This document shows, piece by piece, positions 8,868-23,181 of a stretch of DNA of 64,000 nt. The notes beneath the pieces are model-generated. The model was not told the origin of the DNA. It was given only the letters and a program-made list of their open reading frames with translations, and searched no databases. The stretch covers positions 2,276,501 through 2,340,500 of the forward strand of contig NZ_CP028960.1 of NCBI RefSeq assembly GCF_003071365.1, in the 5' to 3' direction. This stretch comes from Methyloceanibacter sp. wino2 (GTDB taxonomy: Bacteria > Pseudomonadota > Alphaproteobacteria > Rhizobiales > Methyloligellaceae). Made by a program: the position numbers and the translations under genes. Every line of letters begins with the position of its first letter. Position 1 is the first letter of the stretch.

Positions 8868-9860
8868 ATGAGTGTACTTGTCACGGGTGGGGCCGGTTAT
8901 ATCGGCAGCCATATGGTCTTGGAGCTGTTGGCCGCCGGCAACGACGTCATCGTTCTCGACGATCTGTCGACGGGATTCCGATCTGCCGTGCCGGAAGCAG
9001 CCCGGTTCGTGGAGGGCAATGTCGGCGACATGGAGCTGGTCGGACAGCTTCTGCGCGATTACCCCATCGACACGATCATGCATTTCGCCGCGTGGGTCGT
9101 TGTGCCGGACTCGGTCGTCGATCCGTTGGGCTATTACGGCAACAACACCTCTAATTCCCGAAATCTGTTGGCGTGCGCGGTTGATGCCGGTGTGCCGCAT
9201 TTCGTCTTTTCGTCCTCGGCAGCCGTTTACGGTGAACCCGAGCACTCGCCGGTCGACGAGGATGCACCGCTGCACCCCATTTCGCCGTACGGCAGCTCGA
9301 AGCTCATGACGGAGACAATGCTCGCCGACACGGCGCGGGCGCATCCGCTGCGTTACGTGGCCTTGCGGTACTTCAACGTGGCCGGGGCGGATCCTCAATG
9401 CAGGATCGGACAATCCACGCCTCGGGCCACGCATCTCATCAAGGTCGCGTGCGAGGCGGCGATGGGAGTCCGGCCTAAGATCGACGTGTACGGAACGGAT
9501 TATCCGACTCCGGATGGAACATGCGTGCGCGACTACATCCACGTCAGTGATTTGGTTCGGGCACATCTCGACGCTCTGCGTTACCTGCGGGCCGGCGGCG
9601 AGAGTGTGGTCCTGAATTGTGGCTACGGCCGGGGCTTCTCGGTCCTGGACGTCGTGGAGACCGTCAAACGGCTTTCGGGCGTCGACTTTCCTGTCCAAAT
9701 GGCCGATCGCCGTCCCGGTGACCCGCCCGCGCTCGTCGCAGGCGCAGACCGCATCCACAAGGTGCTCGGCTGGGAACCGCAGCTCAACGATCTCGATGCC
9801 ATCGTCGGTCATGCCCTTGCCTGGGAACGGCATCTCAAGGACCAGGGCGGACCGGCCTAG
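8868..9860 (+). CDS. galE: UDP-glucose 4-epimerase
   Basis: A 330-residue short-chain dehydrogenase/reductase-fold epimerase interconverting UDP-glucose and UDP-galactose. It has the NAD-binding motif TGGAGYIGS at residues 6-14, the catalytic Ser in FSSSAAVYGEP, the YxxxK pair at Tyr141 and Lys145, and the family signature RYFNVAGADP. I chose the ATG at 8868 instead of an upstream TTG because the Rossmann motif then begins at the usual position. It lies divergent from galU. Confidence 0.93.
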   Translation: MSVLVTGGAGYIGSHMVLELLAAGNDVIVLDDLSTGFRSAVPEAARFVEGNVGDMELVGQLLRDYPIDTIMHFAAWVVVPDSVVDPLGYYGNNTSNSRNLLACAVDAGVPHFVFSSSAAVYGEPEHSPVDEDAPLHPISPYGSSKLMTETMLADTARAHPLRYVALRYFNVAGADPQCRIGQSTPRATHLIKVACEAAMGVRPKIDVYGTDYPTPDGTCVRDYIHVSDLVRAHLDALRYLRAGGESVVLNCGYGRGFSVLDVVETVKRLSGVDFPVQMADRRPGDPPALVAGADRIHKVLGWEPQLNDLDAIVGHALAWERHLKDQGGPA

Positions 9861-9960
9861 CGTCCGTTCTGGCAGCGCGATGTCCATCACGCCTTTTCAA
9901 GGTCATAGAGGCCCGCCACACTCTGCGTCGGGATTCGTTTGGAAGCTTGAAGGATCGTCT

Positions 9961-11268
9961 ATGGCGGCCGCACAGCTCACTCGGACGTGCTTGGCGTTCG
10001 CATTGTTGTTCGCACTCGCGCTCACTTCACGGCCCGGAGCCGGCGTTGCCGACCCCGCGTCCGACTACAAGCGGGCAGTCGAAACCAGTTTCGCGCAGTG
10101 GCTCGAAGGCTTGTGGCCGGAGGCGGAAGCTGCCGGCGTTTCGCGCGCGACCTTCGATAAGCAGCTTAAAGGGCTCAAGCTCGATTGGTCGCTGCCGCAA
10201 CTGACGCCGCCCGACCCCGCCTATCCCGGCGGCCCGGCCTTGCCCGCCTCCATGAAGCCGAAGCCCAAGCCGCAGGCCGAGTTCGGCGTGCCCCAGAACT
10301 ATTTCAAAGCCAGCAGCCTGAATGCACTCGCCGGCAGCGGCAGGGCCAAGTACCGGCAACTCGCCCCGACCCTGAAGGCTATCGAGGAGCAGTACGGCGT
10401 CCCGGCCAGCATCGTGCTCGCCATCTGGGGGCGCGAAACCGGATTTGGCCGCGCGGCGCTGCCTTACGATGCGGTCACGGCGATCGCATCGCAGGCCTTC
10501 ATGGGCCGGCGTGCCGACGAATTCCGTCCGCAATTGATCGGTGCGCTTCAGATCATCGAACTCGGTCATGCGACCCGTCAGATGATGAAGAGCTCCTGGG
10601 CCGGCGCGATGGGGCATGTTCAATTTCTACCGGGCGACTTCGAGGAACATGCCGTGGATTTCGACGGCGACGGGCGGCGTGACATCTGGGCGTCGGTTCC
10701 GGACGCCCTGGCCAGTGCCGGCAACGCGCTGCGAAGCCAGGGATGGGACGGGAACCAGCCCTGGGCCTACGAGGTGACGCTCCCCAAGAATTTCGACTGC
10801 ACACTGCAGGGGCCGGATCAATCGCTGCCCATCAAGGAATGGATCGATCTCGGGGTCCGGCGCGTCAACGGCCGCGAATTCCCGCAAGACCGGCTCGGAG
10901 ACTGGACCTTCCTCGTGCTCCCCGCCGGGATGAAGGGGCCGGCCTTCCTCGCCACGACCAATTTCTCGGTCCTGAAGCTCTACAACAACTCGGACGTCTA
11001 CGCGATTTTCGTCGGACACGTGGCCGACATGATCGCCTACAACACGCCCGTCCAGTTTGTCGGCACATGGCAGCCGGTGGAGCGCTTCACCCGCGACCGC
11101 ATTCTGAAGTTCCAGGAAGTGCTTGTTTCCCAAGGCCATGACGTCGGGAAGGTCGACGGGCTGGTCGGCTTCAAGACCCGGCAGACGATCGGCAAGGAGG
11201 AAAAGGCGCGGGGGCTGCCTCTGACCTGCTACCCGAGCCACGCGTTGATTAACCAGGTGCTAAAGTAG
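9961..11268 (+). CDS. Lytic murein transglycosylase (MltB-like) with peptidoglycan-binding domain, copy 1
   Basis: A 435-residue exported protein. A signal peptide spans about residues 1-30 (cleavage near GAGVADP). The SLT_2/MltB-type catalytic domain follows, with the putative catalytic Glu159 in IWGRETGFG and conserved SWAGAMGHVQFLP. A calcium-like DFDGDGRRDIW loop and a C-terminal PG_binding_1 domain (about 370-435) complete it. It cleaves glycan strands with formation of 1,6-anhydromuropeptides. The frame is open further upstream, but the signal peptide fixes the start at 9961. It is followed by a second transglycosylase of the same architecture. Confidence 0.92.
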   Translation: MAAAQLTRTCLAFALLFALALTSRPGAGVADPASDYKRAVETSFAQWLEGLWPEAEAAGVSRATFDKQLKGLKLDWSLPQLTPPDPAYPGGPALPASMKPKPKPQAEFGVPQNYFKASSLNALAGSGRAKYRQLAPTLKAIEEQYGVPASIVLAIWGRETGFGRAALPYDAVTAIASQAFMGRRADEFRPQLIGALQIIELGHATRQMMKSSWAGAMGHVQFLPGDFEEHAVDFDGDGRRDIWASVPDALASAGNALRSQGWDGNQPWAYEVTLPKNFDCTLQGPDQSLPIKEWIDLGVRRVNGREFPQDRLGDWTFLVLPAGMKGPAFLATTNFSVLKLYNNSDVYAIFVGHVADMIAYNTPVQFVGTWQPVERFTRDRILKFQEVLVSQGHDVGKVDGLVGFKTRQTIGKEEKARGLPLTCYPSHALINQVLK

Positions 11269-11284
11269 GGTCTGTCATTCTAGG

Positions 11285-11338
11285 CAAATGGGTAACGGCG
11301 GGTTTGCCACGGTTTTGCCCGCCCCATTTGTTATTTTC
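11285..11338 (+). terminator. Rho-independent terminator-like stem-loop between the two transglycosylase genes
   Basis: Outer arms CAAATGG (11285-11291) and CCATTTG (11324-11330) enclose an inner GGCGGG/CCCGCC pairing, followed by TTATTTT. The structure sits 16 bases after the first transglycosylase and ends only a few bases before the annotated start of the second, so it could end the first transcript or act as an attenuator. Confidence 0.65.
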
Positions 11339-11343
11339 CCGGG

Positions 11344-13053
11344 ATGAGATCCATGAACTGTCCTAAGATATTGATATCGTCTGCCTTTTCGGCTGGTCTG
11401 GCCTGCGTCTCCGTCGCGGCCATTCCAAGCGTGGCGTACGCGGACAAGTTTCAGACCTGCGTCAAGAGCTTCTGGCCCGCCGCGAAGCGTAGCGGCGTCA
11501 GCTGGGAGACGTTCGAGAGGGCGACCGCTGGCATCTCGCACGACCAAGAAGTGATCGAGTCCGCCAAGTACCAACCCGAATACAAGAAGCCGATGGGCGA
11601 GTACGTGGAACGTGCGATCTCACCGAAGCGGCTGACGATGGGGCAGCAGATGCTCATCGAGTATGGGCCGCTGCTCCAGCAGGTCGAGGCCAAGTACGGC
11701 GTCGACAAACACATCGTTCTGGCCATCTGGGGCGTGGAATCGAACTACGGCACCAACAAGGGCGACAAGCAGGTCATCCAGTCGCTCATGACCTTGGCCT
11801 GTTCGGGGGTCAAATCCAAGTTCGCCCGCGGGCAGATCGTTTCGGCACTGAAGATCCTGCAGCACGGCGATACGGACCCGGCGCATTTCAACGGGTCCTG
11901 GGCCGGCGCCATGGGCCACACGCAGTTCATTCCCACCACCTATTCGGCCTATGCGGTCGATTTCGACGGTGATGGGCGCCGCGATATTTGGGACACGATC
12001 CCCGATGCTCTTGGCTCGACGGCTGCCTATTTGAGGAAGTCGAAATGGATTCCGGGGCAGACCTGGGGTTACGAGGTCAAACTGCCCTCGAGTTACACCG
12101 CCAAGAGCTACAAGCGCGGGACCTACCGGACGCTTGCGAGCTGGCAGGCCGCGGGCATCACCCGCGCCAACGGTAAGCCTTTCCCGCGGCCCGGCGACAA
12201 GGCGCAGCTTTTGTCGCCTGACGGACGCAATGGGCCGTCCTTTCTGGTCCTGAACAATTTCCGCTCGATCCTGCGCTACAACAACGCCGATTCCTACGCG
12301 CTTGCCGTCGGACATCTGGCGGACCGGCTCGCAGGCTACGGACCCTTCATCCAGTCCTGGCCCACGAGCGAGAACCGGCTGTCCATGGATCAGCGCATGG
12401 AGCTGCAGCGCCATCTGATTGCGCTTGGGCATCTGGAAGGCGAGGTGGACGGCATCATCGGCAGCGGCACGCTCGAGGGCGTGCGGTCCTATCAACGCGC
12501 CAAGGGTATGGCCGTCGACGGCTACCCGACGCAGACGATTTTGAAGAAGCTGAGAGCAGAGGCGCCTGCGCTGCCGCCGGCAGTGCCCGAATCGACGGCG
12601 TCCATTCCGGGGGCCCAACCGGCTCCGGGACAGGCGGCGCAGCCTCAGAACGGCATGCAGCCTCAATATGTGCCGCAGCAAGCGGTCGCCCCGGCTCAGC
12701 CCGGCGCGGCGAATAGCGTGCAGCCGCAATACATCCATCCTCAAGGGGCAGTCCCACAAGCCAACAGCCAGCAGCTTCTAGCTCCGGCGCAGCCCCCGAT
12801 GGCTCAGCCGCAAGCGGCTCAGCCTCAAGCCGTGCCGTCTCAGCCTGTGCAGCCGCAAGCCGCTCAGCAGCAGCAGGTAGCCGCCGAATATTCGCCGCCG
12901 GGCCAGATGAATGCTTACGCGATCATTCCAATCCACCCGCAGCCTGCGCAACAGGCGCAGCCGGCCCAGGCTTTGCCCTGGCAGTCCGGGCAGGCAGGTG
13001 CGTCGTCCTATTCGCGCAGCGCTTCCGACGTGCCTCCTGCACAGGCGAATTAG
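11344..13053 (+). CDS. Lytic murein transglycosylase (MltB-like) with long Gln/Pro/Ala-rich tail, copy 2
   Basis: A 569-residue exported protein. Signal peptide about residues 1-33; SLT_2-type domain with the putative catalytic Glu132 in IWGVESNYG; conserved SWAGAMGHTQFIP and DFDGDGRRDIW; PG_binding_1 domain to about residue 400. It then extends by about 165 residues of Gln/Pro/Ala-rich low-complexity sequence with repeated Gln-Pro-Gln units, absent from copy 1. Starts at 11344 and 11353 are both possible; the latter has a GGGATGAGA stretch upstream. The two copies are ancient paralogs in tandem. Confidence 0.92.
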   Translation: MRSMNCPKILISSAFSAGLACVSVAAIPSVAYADKFQTCVKSFWPAAKRSGVSWETFERATAGISHDQEVIESAKYQPEYKKPMGEYVERAISPKRLTMGQQMLIEYGPLLQQVEAKYGVDKHIVLAIWGVESNYGTNKGDKQVIQSLMTLACSGVKSKFARGQIVSALKILQHGDTDPAHFNGSWAGAMGHTQFIPTTYSAYAVDFDGDGRRDIWDTIPDALGSTAAYLRKSKWIPGQTWGYEVKLPSSYTAKSYKRGTYRTLASWQAAGITRANGKPFPRPGDKAQLLSPDGRNGPSFLVLNNFRSILRYNNADSYALAVGHLADRLAGYGPFIQSWPTSENRLSMDQRMELQRHLIALGHLEGEVDGIIGSGTLEGVRSYQRAKGMAVDGYPTQTILKKLRAEAPALPPAVPESTASIPGAQPAPGQAAQPQNGMQPQYVPQQAVAPAQPGAANSVQPQYIHPQGAVPQANSQQLLAPAQPPMAQPQAAQPQAVPSQPVQPQAAQQQQVAAEYSPPGQMNAYAIIPIHPQPAQQAQPAQALPWQSGQAGASSYSRSASDVPPAQAN

Positions 13054-13071
13054 TGCTATGATGGGTGCCAG

Positions 13072-14286
13072 ATGTCCCGCCTAAGGAATATTTGCACCCG
13101 CATGCCTCGTTTGATCGGCTCGATCGTGCTGCTGCTGGCAGCGCTTCTCGTGTCCACGGCCTCGACGCCCGTGGCCGCGCAAGATGCGCTCGCGCACCGC
13201 AGCTACATCACACCGTTCCCCAATGGCGACCGCTACCGCGTGGTGGTGCTCGGCGACGGGGATGCGGACGGGCTCTGGAGTGGGCTCTACCGCACTTTCG
13301 AAGAAGATCTCACCGTAGACGTCCTGAACCAGTCCAAGAAGTGGACCGGCTTCACGGATCCCACGCGCTACGACTGGAACGGCAAGATCGACCAGATCCT
13401 GAACGATGGGACCTATCACGTCGCCGTCGTTCAGTTCGGCCTTGGCGAGCACAAGGCGATCCGGGAGAACGGCAAGGTGCTCAATGTAGGCACCGAAGAA
13501 TGGCGCCAGGCCTATGGTGCCCGCGTCGAGACGTTCATTCGGAAATTGCGAGCCGCGGGGCTCGGCGTTTACTGGGTCGGGCTGCCGGTGATGCGCTCGG
13601 CCGGCCAACGGGCCGCCGCCGAACGTCTCAACGACGTGTTTCGCGAGAAAGCCTTCGTGAACGGCGCCAAGTTCATCGATACATGGAGCGAGTTCGCCGA
13701 CGAGAACGGCCAATACACGCTGGTGGGTACCGACGAGGACGGGCGGAAGCAACACATGCGCAGTGGCGACGGTTTCACGTCGCGCGGCGATCTGAAACTG
13801 GCCCAGCTCGTGAACAAGGAACTGCGCCAGGACATCGAACTTGCGAAGAAGGAACGCGACATTCCGCTCGCCGGCGATCCCGAGGAGCAGGAAAAGGTGG
13901 CGACGGGACTGACATCGCCTGAGCCTGCCACCCGGACAGCTGTCGCGGGCGATACGGCGGACGGCGAGGGAGGCGATGCCCTGCGGGAGGATCAGGTCGG
14001 AGATGTCAGCGTGGTGCGCCCGAATCGCGGCGCGGCTGCGCCGATCAACGATCCCGATGGAGACACGGGGTCCGGCGGGGCGCCCGATCCGCAGGTCATC
14101 ACGTCCAATCTGCCCGGCGGCTATACGGCGATTTCTTCGATTTCGGCGGTGTCCGACGTGACGCTGTCCTCGTCGCGGCCGCAGCTCCCGCTCGCGCAAC
14201 GGCCCTACTACCGGGTGCTAGTACGTGGCGAGCAGCTCGAGCCGAAATCCGGGCGCGCCGACGACTTCGCCTGGCCGCCCAGCTAA
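13072..14286 (+). CDS. Exported SGNH-hydrolase-fold protein (DUF459), probably not catalytic
   Basis: A 404-residue protein with a signal peptide ending near VAAQDALA (about residue 40) and a DUF459/SGNH-type domain at about 55-260. Expected block I Ser is replaced (VVLGDGDADGLW), the block III Gly-x-Asn-Asp is GLGEHKAIR, and the usual Asp-x-x-His near the domain end reads MRSGDGFTSRGD without His. So the catalytic Ser, Asn and His all appear absent. The last 140 residues are a disordered Gly/Asp/Ser/Pro-rich tail. It begins 18 bases after the second transglycosylase, likely the same operon, suggesting a peptidoglycan-related binding or scaffold role. Confidence 0.75.
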   Translation: MSRLRNICTRMPRLIGSIVLLLAALLVSTASTPVAAQDALAHRSYITPFPNGDRYRVVVLGDGDADGLWSGLYRTFEEDLTVDVLNQSKKWTGFTDPTRYDWNGKIDQILNDGTYHVAVVQFGLGEHKAIRENGKVLNVGTEEWRQAYGARVETFIRKLRAAGLGVYWVGLPVMRSAGQRAAAERLNDVFREKAFVNGAKFIDTWSEFADENGQYTLVGTDEDGRKQHMRSGDGFTSRGDLKLAQLVNKELRQDIELAKKERDIPLAGDPEEQEKVATGLTSPEPATRTAVAGDTADGEGGDALREDQVGDVSVVRPNRGAAAPINDPDGDTGSGGAPDPQVITSNLPGGYTAISSISAVSDVTLSSSRPQLPLAQRPYYRVLVRGEQLEPKSGRADDFAWPPS

Positions 14287-14314
14287 GAGCGGCTTGAGCT
14301 AAGAACCCCGCCGC

Positions 14315-15730
14315 TTAGCGCGGCAGCGTGGTCGATCCCATCAGGAATTTGTCGATTGAGTGGGCGGCTTGCCGTCCTTCGCGGATGGCCCAGACCACGA
14401 GCGACTGGCCACGGCGCATGTCGCCCGCGACGAAGATCTTGCTCCGCGAGGTCTGGTAGTCGACGTCGTTCGCTTTGACGTTGCCGCGCTGGTCGAGCTC
14501 GACCTTGAGGTCCGCGATCATGCCCTCGTGCACCGGGTGCAGGAAGCCCATGGCGAGGAAGACGAGATCAGCCGGGATCGTGAATTCGCTCCCCTCGATC
14601 GGCTTCATCTGCTCGTCGAGGCGCACGCACTCCAGCTTCTCGACCTTGCCGTCGCCGAGGAATCGGTTCGTGGCCACACTGAAGTCGCGGACGGCGCCTT
14701 CGGCCTGGCTCGATGAGGTGCGGAACTTGAGCGGCCAGTGCGGCCAGGTCAGCGCCTTGTTCTCCTGCTCGGGCGGCTCCGGCATGATCTCAAGCTGCGT
14801 CACGGCGGTCGCGCCCTGCCGGAACGACGTGCCGATGCAGTCCGAGCCCGTATCGCCGCCACCGATCACGACCACGCGCTTGCCTTCGGCCGTGATGGAG
14901 TCGACATCGCCCAACGGCTCTCCCGACACACGGCGGTTCTGCTGCGGCAAGAAGGTCATCGCGAAGTGAACGCCGTCGAGATCGCGCCCCGGCACGGCGA
15001 GGTCGCGCGGATGCTCCGATCCGCCGGCCAGCAGAACGGCGTCGTGCTTGCGCTCCAGGTCACGGATGTCGACATCCTTGCCCACTTCCACATTGCAGTG
15101 GAACGTGACGCCCTCGGCCTCCATCTGCGTCACGCGACGCTCGATGATGAACTTCTCCATCTTGAAGTCGGGAATGCCGTAGCGGAGCAGCCCGCCGGGA
15201 TGGGCGTGCTTTTCGTACACATGCACGTCGTGGCCGGCGCGGGCCAGTTGCTGGGCGGCCGCAAGCCCCGCGGGCCCCGATCCGACAACGGCGACGCTCT
15301 TGCCGGTCTTCTTCTCGGGCGGCTGCGGCACGATCCAGCCTTGGTCAAAGGCGCGGTCCGCGATGGCGCGCTCGATGGATTTGATCGTCACCGGCTCGTC
15401 GATGATGTTCAGCGTACACGCCGCCTCGCAGGGCGCCGGACAGATGCGACCCGTCACTTCCGGGAAGTTGTTCGTGGAGTGCAGGTTCAGCGCGGCGTCC
15501 TGCCAATCGTCGTGATAGACGAGGTCGTTCCAGTCGGGGATCTGGTTGTTGATTGGGCAGCCCGTGTGACAATAGGGGATGCCGCAATCCATGCAGCGCG
15601 CAGCCTGTTTCGTGATGTCCGCTTCACTCGGATCGATCACGAACTCCTTGAAATGGCGCACGCGGTCGGCGGCCGGCTGATAGGACCGGTCTTCCCGCTC
15701 GATTTCCAGAAACCCTGTAACTTTGCCCAT
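14315..15730 (-). CDS. gltD: Glutamate synthase (NADPH) small subunit
   Basis: A 471-residue flavoprotein delivering NADPH electrons to GltB for synthesis of two glutamates from glutamine and 2-oxoglutarate. The N-terminus holds two cysteine groups for 4Fe-4S clusters ([14 protein letters not shown] and [12 protein letters not shown]), followed by an FAD-binding motif ([18 protein letters not shown]) and an NADPH-binding motif ([15 protein letters not shown]). Length is standard. It lies 86 bases downstream of gltB on the same strand, so gltB-gltD form one operon. Confidence 0.96.
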   Translation of the reverse strand: MGKVTGFLEIEREDRSYQPAADRVRHFKEFVIDPSEADITKQAARCMDCGIPYCHTGCPINNQIPDWNDLVYHDDWQDAALNLHSTNNFPEVTGRICPAPCEAACTLNIIDEPVTIKSIERAIADRAFDQGWIVPQPPEKKTGKSVAVVGSGPAGLAAAQQLARAGHDVHVYEKHAHPGGLLRYGIPDFKMEKFIIERRVTQMEAEGVTFHCNVEVGKDVDIRDLERKHDAVLLAGGSEHPRDLAVPGRDLDGVHFAMTFLPQQNRRVSGEPLGDVDSITAEGKRVVVIGGGDTGSDCIGTSFRQGATAVTQLEIMPEPPEQENKALTWPHWPLKFRTSSSQAEGAVRDFSVATNRFLGDGKVEKLECVRLDEQMKPIEGSEFTIPADLVFLAMGFLHPVHEGMIADLKVELDQRGNVKANDVDYQTSRSKIFVAGDMRRGQSLVVWAIREGRQAAHSIDKFLMGSTTLPR

Positions 15731-15816
15731 TCGATTAGGATCTCCGCCCTAACTCATCTCATCCGTGCCAGTGCCTCGGCAGTACCGAAGCCCGGCTCTC
15801 ATGCCCGCATTGTGGC

Positions 15817-20535
<4,719 letters not shown>

Positions 20536-21043
20536 GAATTCTCGGCCTCGCCGCCTGGGCGAGCATGTTGGGGTTGGGCCAAAAGCCCTCTACCTCACCA
20601 ATGTGACCGTTAAGGCAATAGTGAAGATCGGGCCCTGGTAGGCTAGCGTGCCTCTACGCTAGCGTACGCGGCGATTTATGGCAGCAGACCACCTCAAGTA
20701 AGGCGGTGTGAAGAGCTCCGCGCCGCAGACTCTAGTACAAAGGTCAGCAAGCCTGTCCTATTTCGCCCCAAAATGCCAGATTTCCGAGGCGTACACAAGC
20801 GCAAGATTCACGGTCCGGCGCGCCGCCACAGGGCGTGCATCCGGGGGTTGTTGCAGTGGATACAGGCCTTCCGATAGGCGGTCGCCGGATCACAAAAGGC
20901 TGGCGGAGGCGTGATTTGACCGGAGCGGAAAATCGCGGCCCACTTGGCGCCGCAAATCCGGCGGCGGGTGAGCGTTTCGCCGGCCGTCACGACCAGGAAC
21001 CACTTGAACCCCTGATCCACTTGAGCCCTTAGAAGGACCCAAT
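20536..21043. other. Intergenic region between gltB and the bufferin operon
   Basis: About 500 bases with no convincing gene; open frames here have biased composition and no recognisable domain. It holds a perfect 8-base inverted repeat GCTAGCGT/ACGCTAGC (20642-20649 and 20656-20663), about 107 bases upstream of gltB, and an 8-base direct repeat CCACTTGA (21000-21007 and 21017-21024), 17 bases apart, just upstream of the bufA ribosome-binding site AGAAGGA (21031-21037). Confidence 0.5.
20642..20663. promoter_or_regulatory. Perfect inverted repeat upstream of gltB, possible operator
   Basis: The arms GCTAGCGT and ACGCTAGC are separated by six bases and there is no T-tract, so an operator is more likely than a terminator. 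It lies in the divergent region and could control gltBD, the bufferin operon or neither. No regulator is identified. Confidence 0.35.
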
Positions 21044-21352
21044 ATGACCCATCACTCCAAGTCACTCTCCGGCGTCGCCGTGGCCAGCGCCTTTGCTGCC
21101 GCGCTTGGCATGGCCGCAACCACCACGCCGGCTGCCGCCGAGGATGAGCAAGAGAAATGTTTCGGCGTCGCCAAGGCCGGCGAGAACGACTGTGCCGCGG
21201 GCGCCGGCACGACCTGCGCCGGCACGGCGACGATCGATTATCAGGGGAATGCCTGGAAGCTCGTACCCAAGGGGACTTGCACCACCATGAAACTGCCGGG
21301 CGACCGCGAGGGCAGCCTTACGGCGCTCGAGCGCGACATGCCGCCTGCGTAA
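21044..21352 (+). CDS. bufA1: DUF2282 bufferin-type precursor peptide
   Basis: A 102-residue precursor with a long signal peptide (about residues 1-32, ending TPAAAE) and a core holding four cysteines in the DUF2282 pattern: [13 protein letters not shown], then TTCAG, then KGTC. In the bufferin family these Cys residues are modified by the partner DUF692 enzyme to heterocycles that bind copper, protecting the periplasm from excess metal. The next two genes are the expected DUF692 and DUF2063 partners. A clear AGAAGGA ribosome-binding site precedes the ATG. The gene symbol follows the family name; the copper role is inferred. Confidence 0.88.
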   Translation: MTHHSKSLSGVAVASAFAAALGMAATTTPAAAEDEQEKCFGVAKAGENDCAAGAGTTCAGTATIDYQGNAWKLVPKGTCTTMKLPGDREGSLTALERDMPPA

Positions 21353-21356
21353 GGCG

Positions 21357-22247
21357 ATGGCGCATCCGGCGAATTTTGGCACAAGCCCGATTCCGCGAAA
21401 AGGCGGGGTCGGGCTCAAGCCTGAGCATTATCGCGACATTCTCGACGGCGCTCCCAAGATCGGCTGGTTCGAAATCCACGCCGAGAACTACATGGGCGCG
21501 GGCGGGCCGCCTCATGCCTATTTGACGGCGATCCGGGAGCGCTATCCCCTGTCGCTGCACGGTGTGGGGCTTTCCATTGGCGGCGCGGGGCCGCTCGATG
21601 CGGATCATCTTGCGCGCCTGCGCGCACTTGCCGACCGTTACCAGCCCGCTCTGTTTTCCGAGCATCTGGCTTGGTCCAGCCACGACACGGTCTATCTGAA
21701 CGATCTCCTGCCGTTGCCGTATACGCAGGAAACGCTTGCGCGGGTCTGCGACCACATCGATCAAGTGCAAAACGCCATGAACCGGCAGATGCTGCTCGAG
21801 AACCCGTCCACCTATGTCGCCTATGCCGAGACGACGATGCGCGAGGTCGACTTCCTGCGCGAAGTTGTACGGCGGACCGGCTGCGGGCTCTTGCTCGATG
21901 TGAACAACGTCTTTGTGCAGGCGGCCAATCACGGCTTTAAGCCCGCCGACTATCTCGACATTTTTCCGATGGAGCATGTAGGCGAGATTCATCTCGGCGG
22001 GCACGCGGAGGATGCGGACGAGGACGGTTCGCTTCTGCTCATCGACGATCACGGCCGCGAGGTGGCCGACCCCGTCTGGACGCTTTACGCGCGGGCGCTC
22101 GCGCGCACGGGGCCGGTGCCGACGCTGATCGAATGGGACAACGACGTTCCCGACTGGCCCGTGCTGTTTGCCGAGGCCAAGCGAGCCGATGATCTGCTGG
22201 CGTCGTGCACGGTGTCCGCCGCTCCCGAGCTCGCGGCCGTCACATGA
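21357..22247 (+). CDS. bufB: DUF692 multinuclear iron oxidase, bufferin-modifying enzyme
   Basis: A 296-residue TIM-barrel protein of the MNIO (DUF692) family, related to methanobactin MbnB. Family signatures are present: GLKPEHY near the start, [45 protein letters not shown] and LIEWDND, which together carry the His/Asp/Glu ligands of the iron cluster. It would oxidise cysteines of the DUF2282 precursor encoded four bases upstream. Its stop overlaps the start of the next gene (ATGA), so the two are translationally coupled. Confidence 0.92.
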   Translation: MAHPANFGTSPIPRKGGVGLKPEHYRDILDGAPKIGWFEIHAENYMGAGGPPHAYLTAIRERYPLSLHGVGLSIGGAGPLDADHLARLRALADRYQPALFSEHLAWSSHDTVYLNDLLPLPYTQETLARVCDHIDQVQNAMNRQMLLENPSTYVAYAETTMREVDFLREVVRRTGCGLLLDVNNVFVQAANHGFKPADYLDIFPMEHVGEIHLGGHAEDADEDGSLLLIDDHGREVADPVWTLYARALARTGPVPTLIEWDNDVPDWPVLFAEAKRADDLLASCTVSAAPELAAVT

Positions 22248-23008
22248 CGACGGACGCGGCCCAGCGCCAGGGAGCCTTTGCGAAGGCGCTTCTGGATCAG
22301 GACGCGGGTGTCCCGGATGCGGTGAAGGGGCGCGACGGCAGCGGCCCCGCGCGGCGCTTTGCAGTCTACCGGAACAATGTTTACGCCAGCCTCATCGACG
22401 CGCTTGCAGGCCGCTTCCCGGCAACGGCGAAGCTCGTGGGAGAAGAGTTCTTCCGGGCGATGGCGCGGGACTACGTGGAGAAGGCGCCACCGCGGTCGGC
22501 CGTTCTGCTGCAGTATGGCGGTGACTTCCCCGATTTCATCGGCGCATTTCCGCCCGCCTCGGCGGTTCCGTATCTCGCCGACGTGGCGCGGCTCGAATGG
22601 GCCTGGCACCAGGCCTATCACGCCGCCGATGCCGAGCCGTTGTCGCAAGAGGCGCTGACGGCGCTCGGTGAACGCGCCGAGGATATCGGCTTCGTGTTCC
22701 ATCCCTCGGCGAGTGTCGTCCGATCCGAATATCCGGTGATCACCATCTGGGAGCTCACGCTGCGGGACGGCGAAGACGAACCGGGACGCCTGCCTGCCGG
22801 CGGGGAGGATGCGCTCGTGCTGCGTCCCGCGCTTCAAGTGACTGTTCGCCGATTGCCGGCTGGAGGCGCAGCCTTCGCCGAGGCGCTCATGGCGGGGGAG
22901 AAGTTACCAGCTGCGGCAGGCATCGCGTCGGACCTGGAACCAGCTTTCGACCTTGCGGCCAACCTCGGGGGCCTCATGCGAAGCGGCGCATTTGTCGGAA
23001 CGCGGTAA
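22244..23008 (+). CDS. bufC: DUF2063 partner protein of the DUF692 enzyme
   Basis: A 254-residue protein of the DUF2063 family (labelled putative DNA-binding in databases, but in RiPP operons the likely peptide-recognition partner, like MbnC). The N-terminus shows family features: [37 protein letters not shown] and [14 protein letters not shown], then [15 protein letters not shown] and [21 protein letters not shown] chose ATG 22244, which overlaps the bufB stop by four bases. A terminator-like hairpin lies 95 bases downstream, and no DoxX-type fourth gene follows. Confidence 0.88.
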   Translation: MTTDAAQRQGAFAKALLDQDAGVPDAVKGRDGSGPARRFAVYRNNVYASLIDALAGRFPATAKLVGEEFFRAMARDYVEKAPPRSAVLLQYGGDFPDFIGAFPPASAVPYLADVARLEWAWHQAYHAADAEPLSQEALTALGERAEDIGFVFHPSASVVRSEYPVITIWELTLRDGEDEPGRLPAGGEDALVLRPALQVTVRRLPAGGAAFAEALMAGEKLPAAAGIASDLEPAFDLAANLGGLMRSGAFVGTR

Positions 23009-23102
23009 ACCTACTTTAAGTTGTTATTGGTGTAGACTACGCACTTCGCAAGGCTCCCGCGCCACGACTCTCCCAACCGGCGTGATCGAGTGCGAAACAG
23101 GG

Positions 23103-23136
23103 AAGGGCGCCCCTCATAAAAGGAGCGCCCTTCTTT
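23103..23136. terminator. Rho-independent terminator-like hairpin between bufC and hsp20
   Basis: Perfect 8-base arms AAGGGCGC (23103-23110) and GCGCCCTT (23125-23132) with a 14-base loop and a short T-rich run after it. It lies between two convergent genes and may end both transcripts. Confidence 0.7.
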
Positions 23137-23181
23137 GCTTTCGTCTGCTCTAGCGGGACCGATAGCGGCCCCGTGTCGGGC

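Noticed and set aside
20808..21119. 103-residue minus-strand frame in the gltB-bufA gap
   Set aside because: Overlaps the bufA start, is Arg-rich, has no family resemblance or ribosome-binding site.
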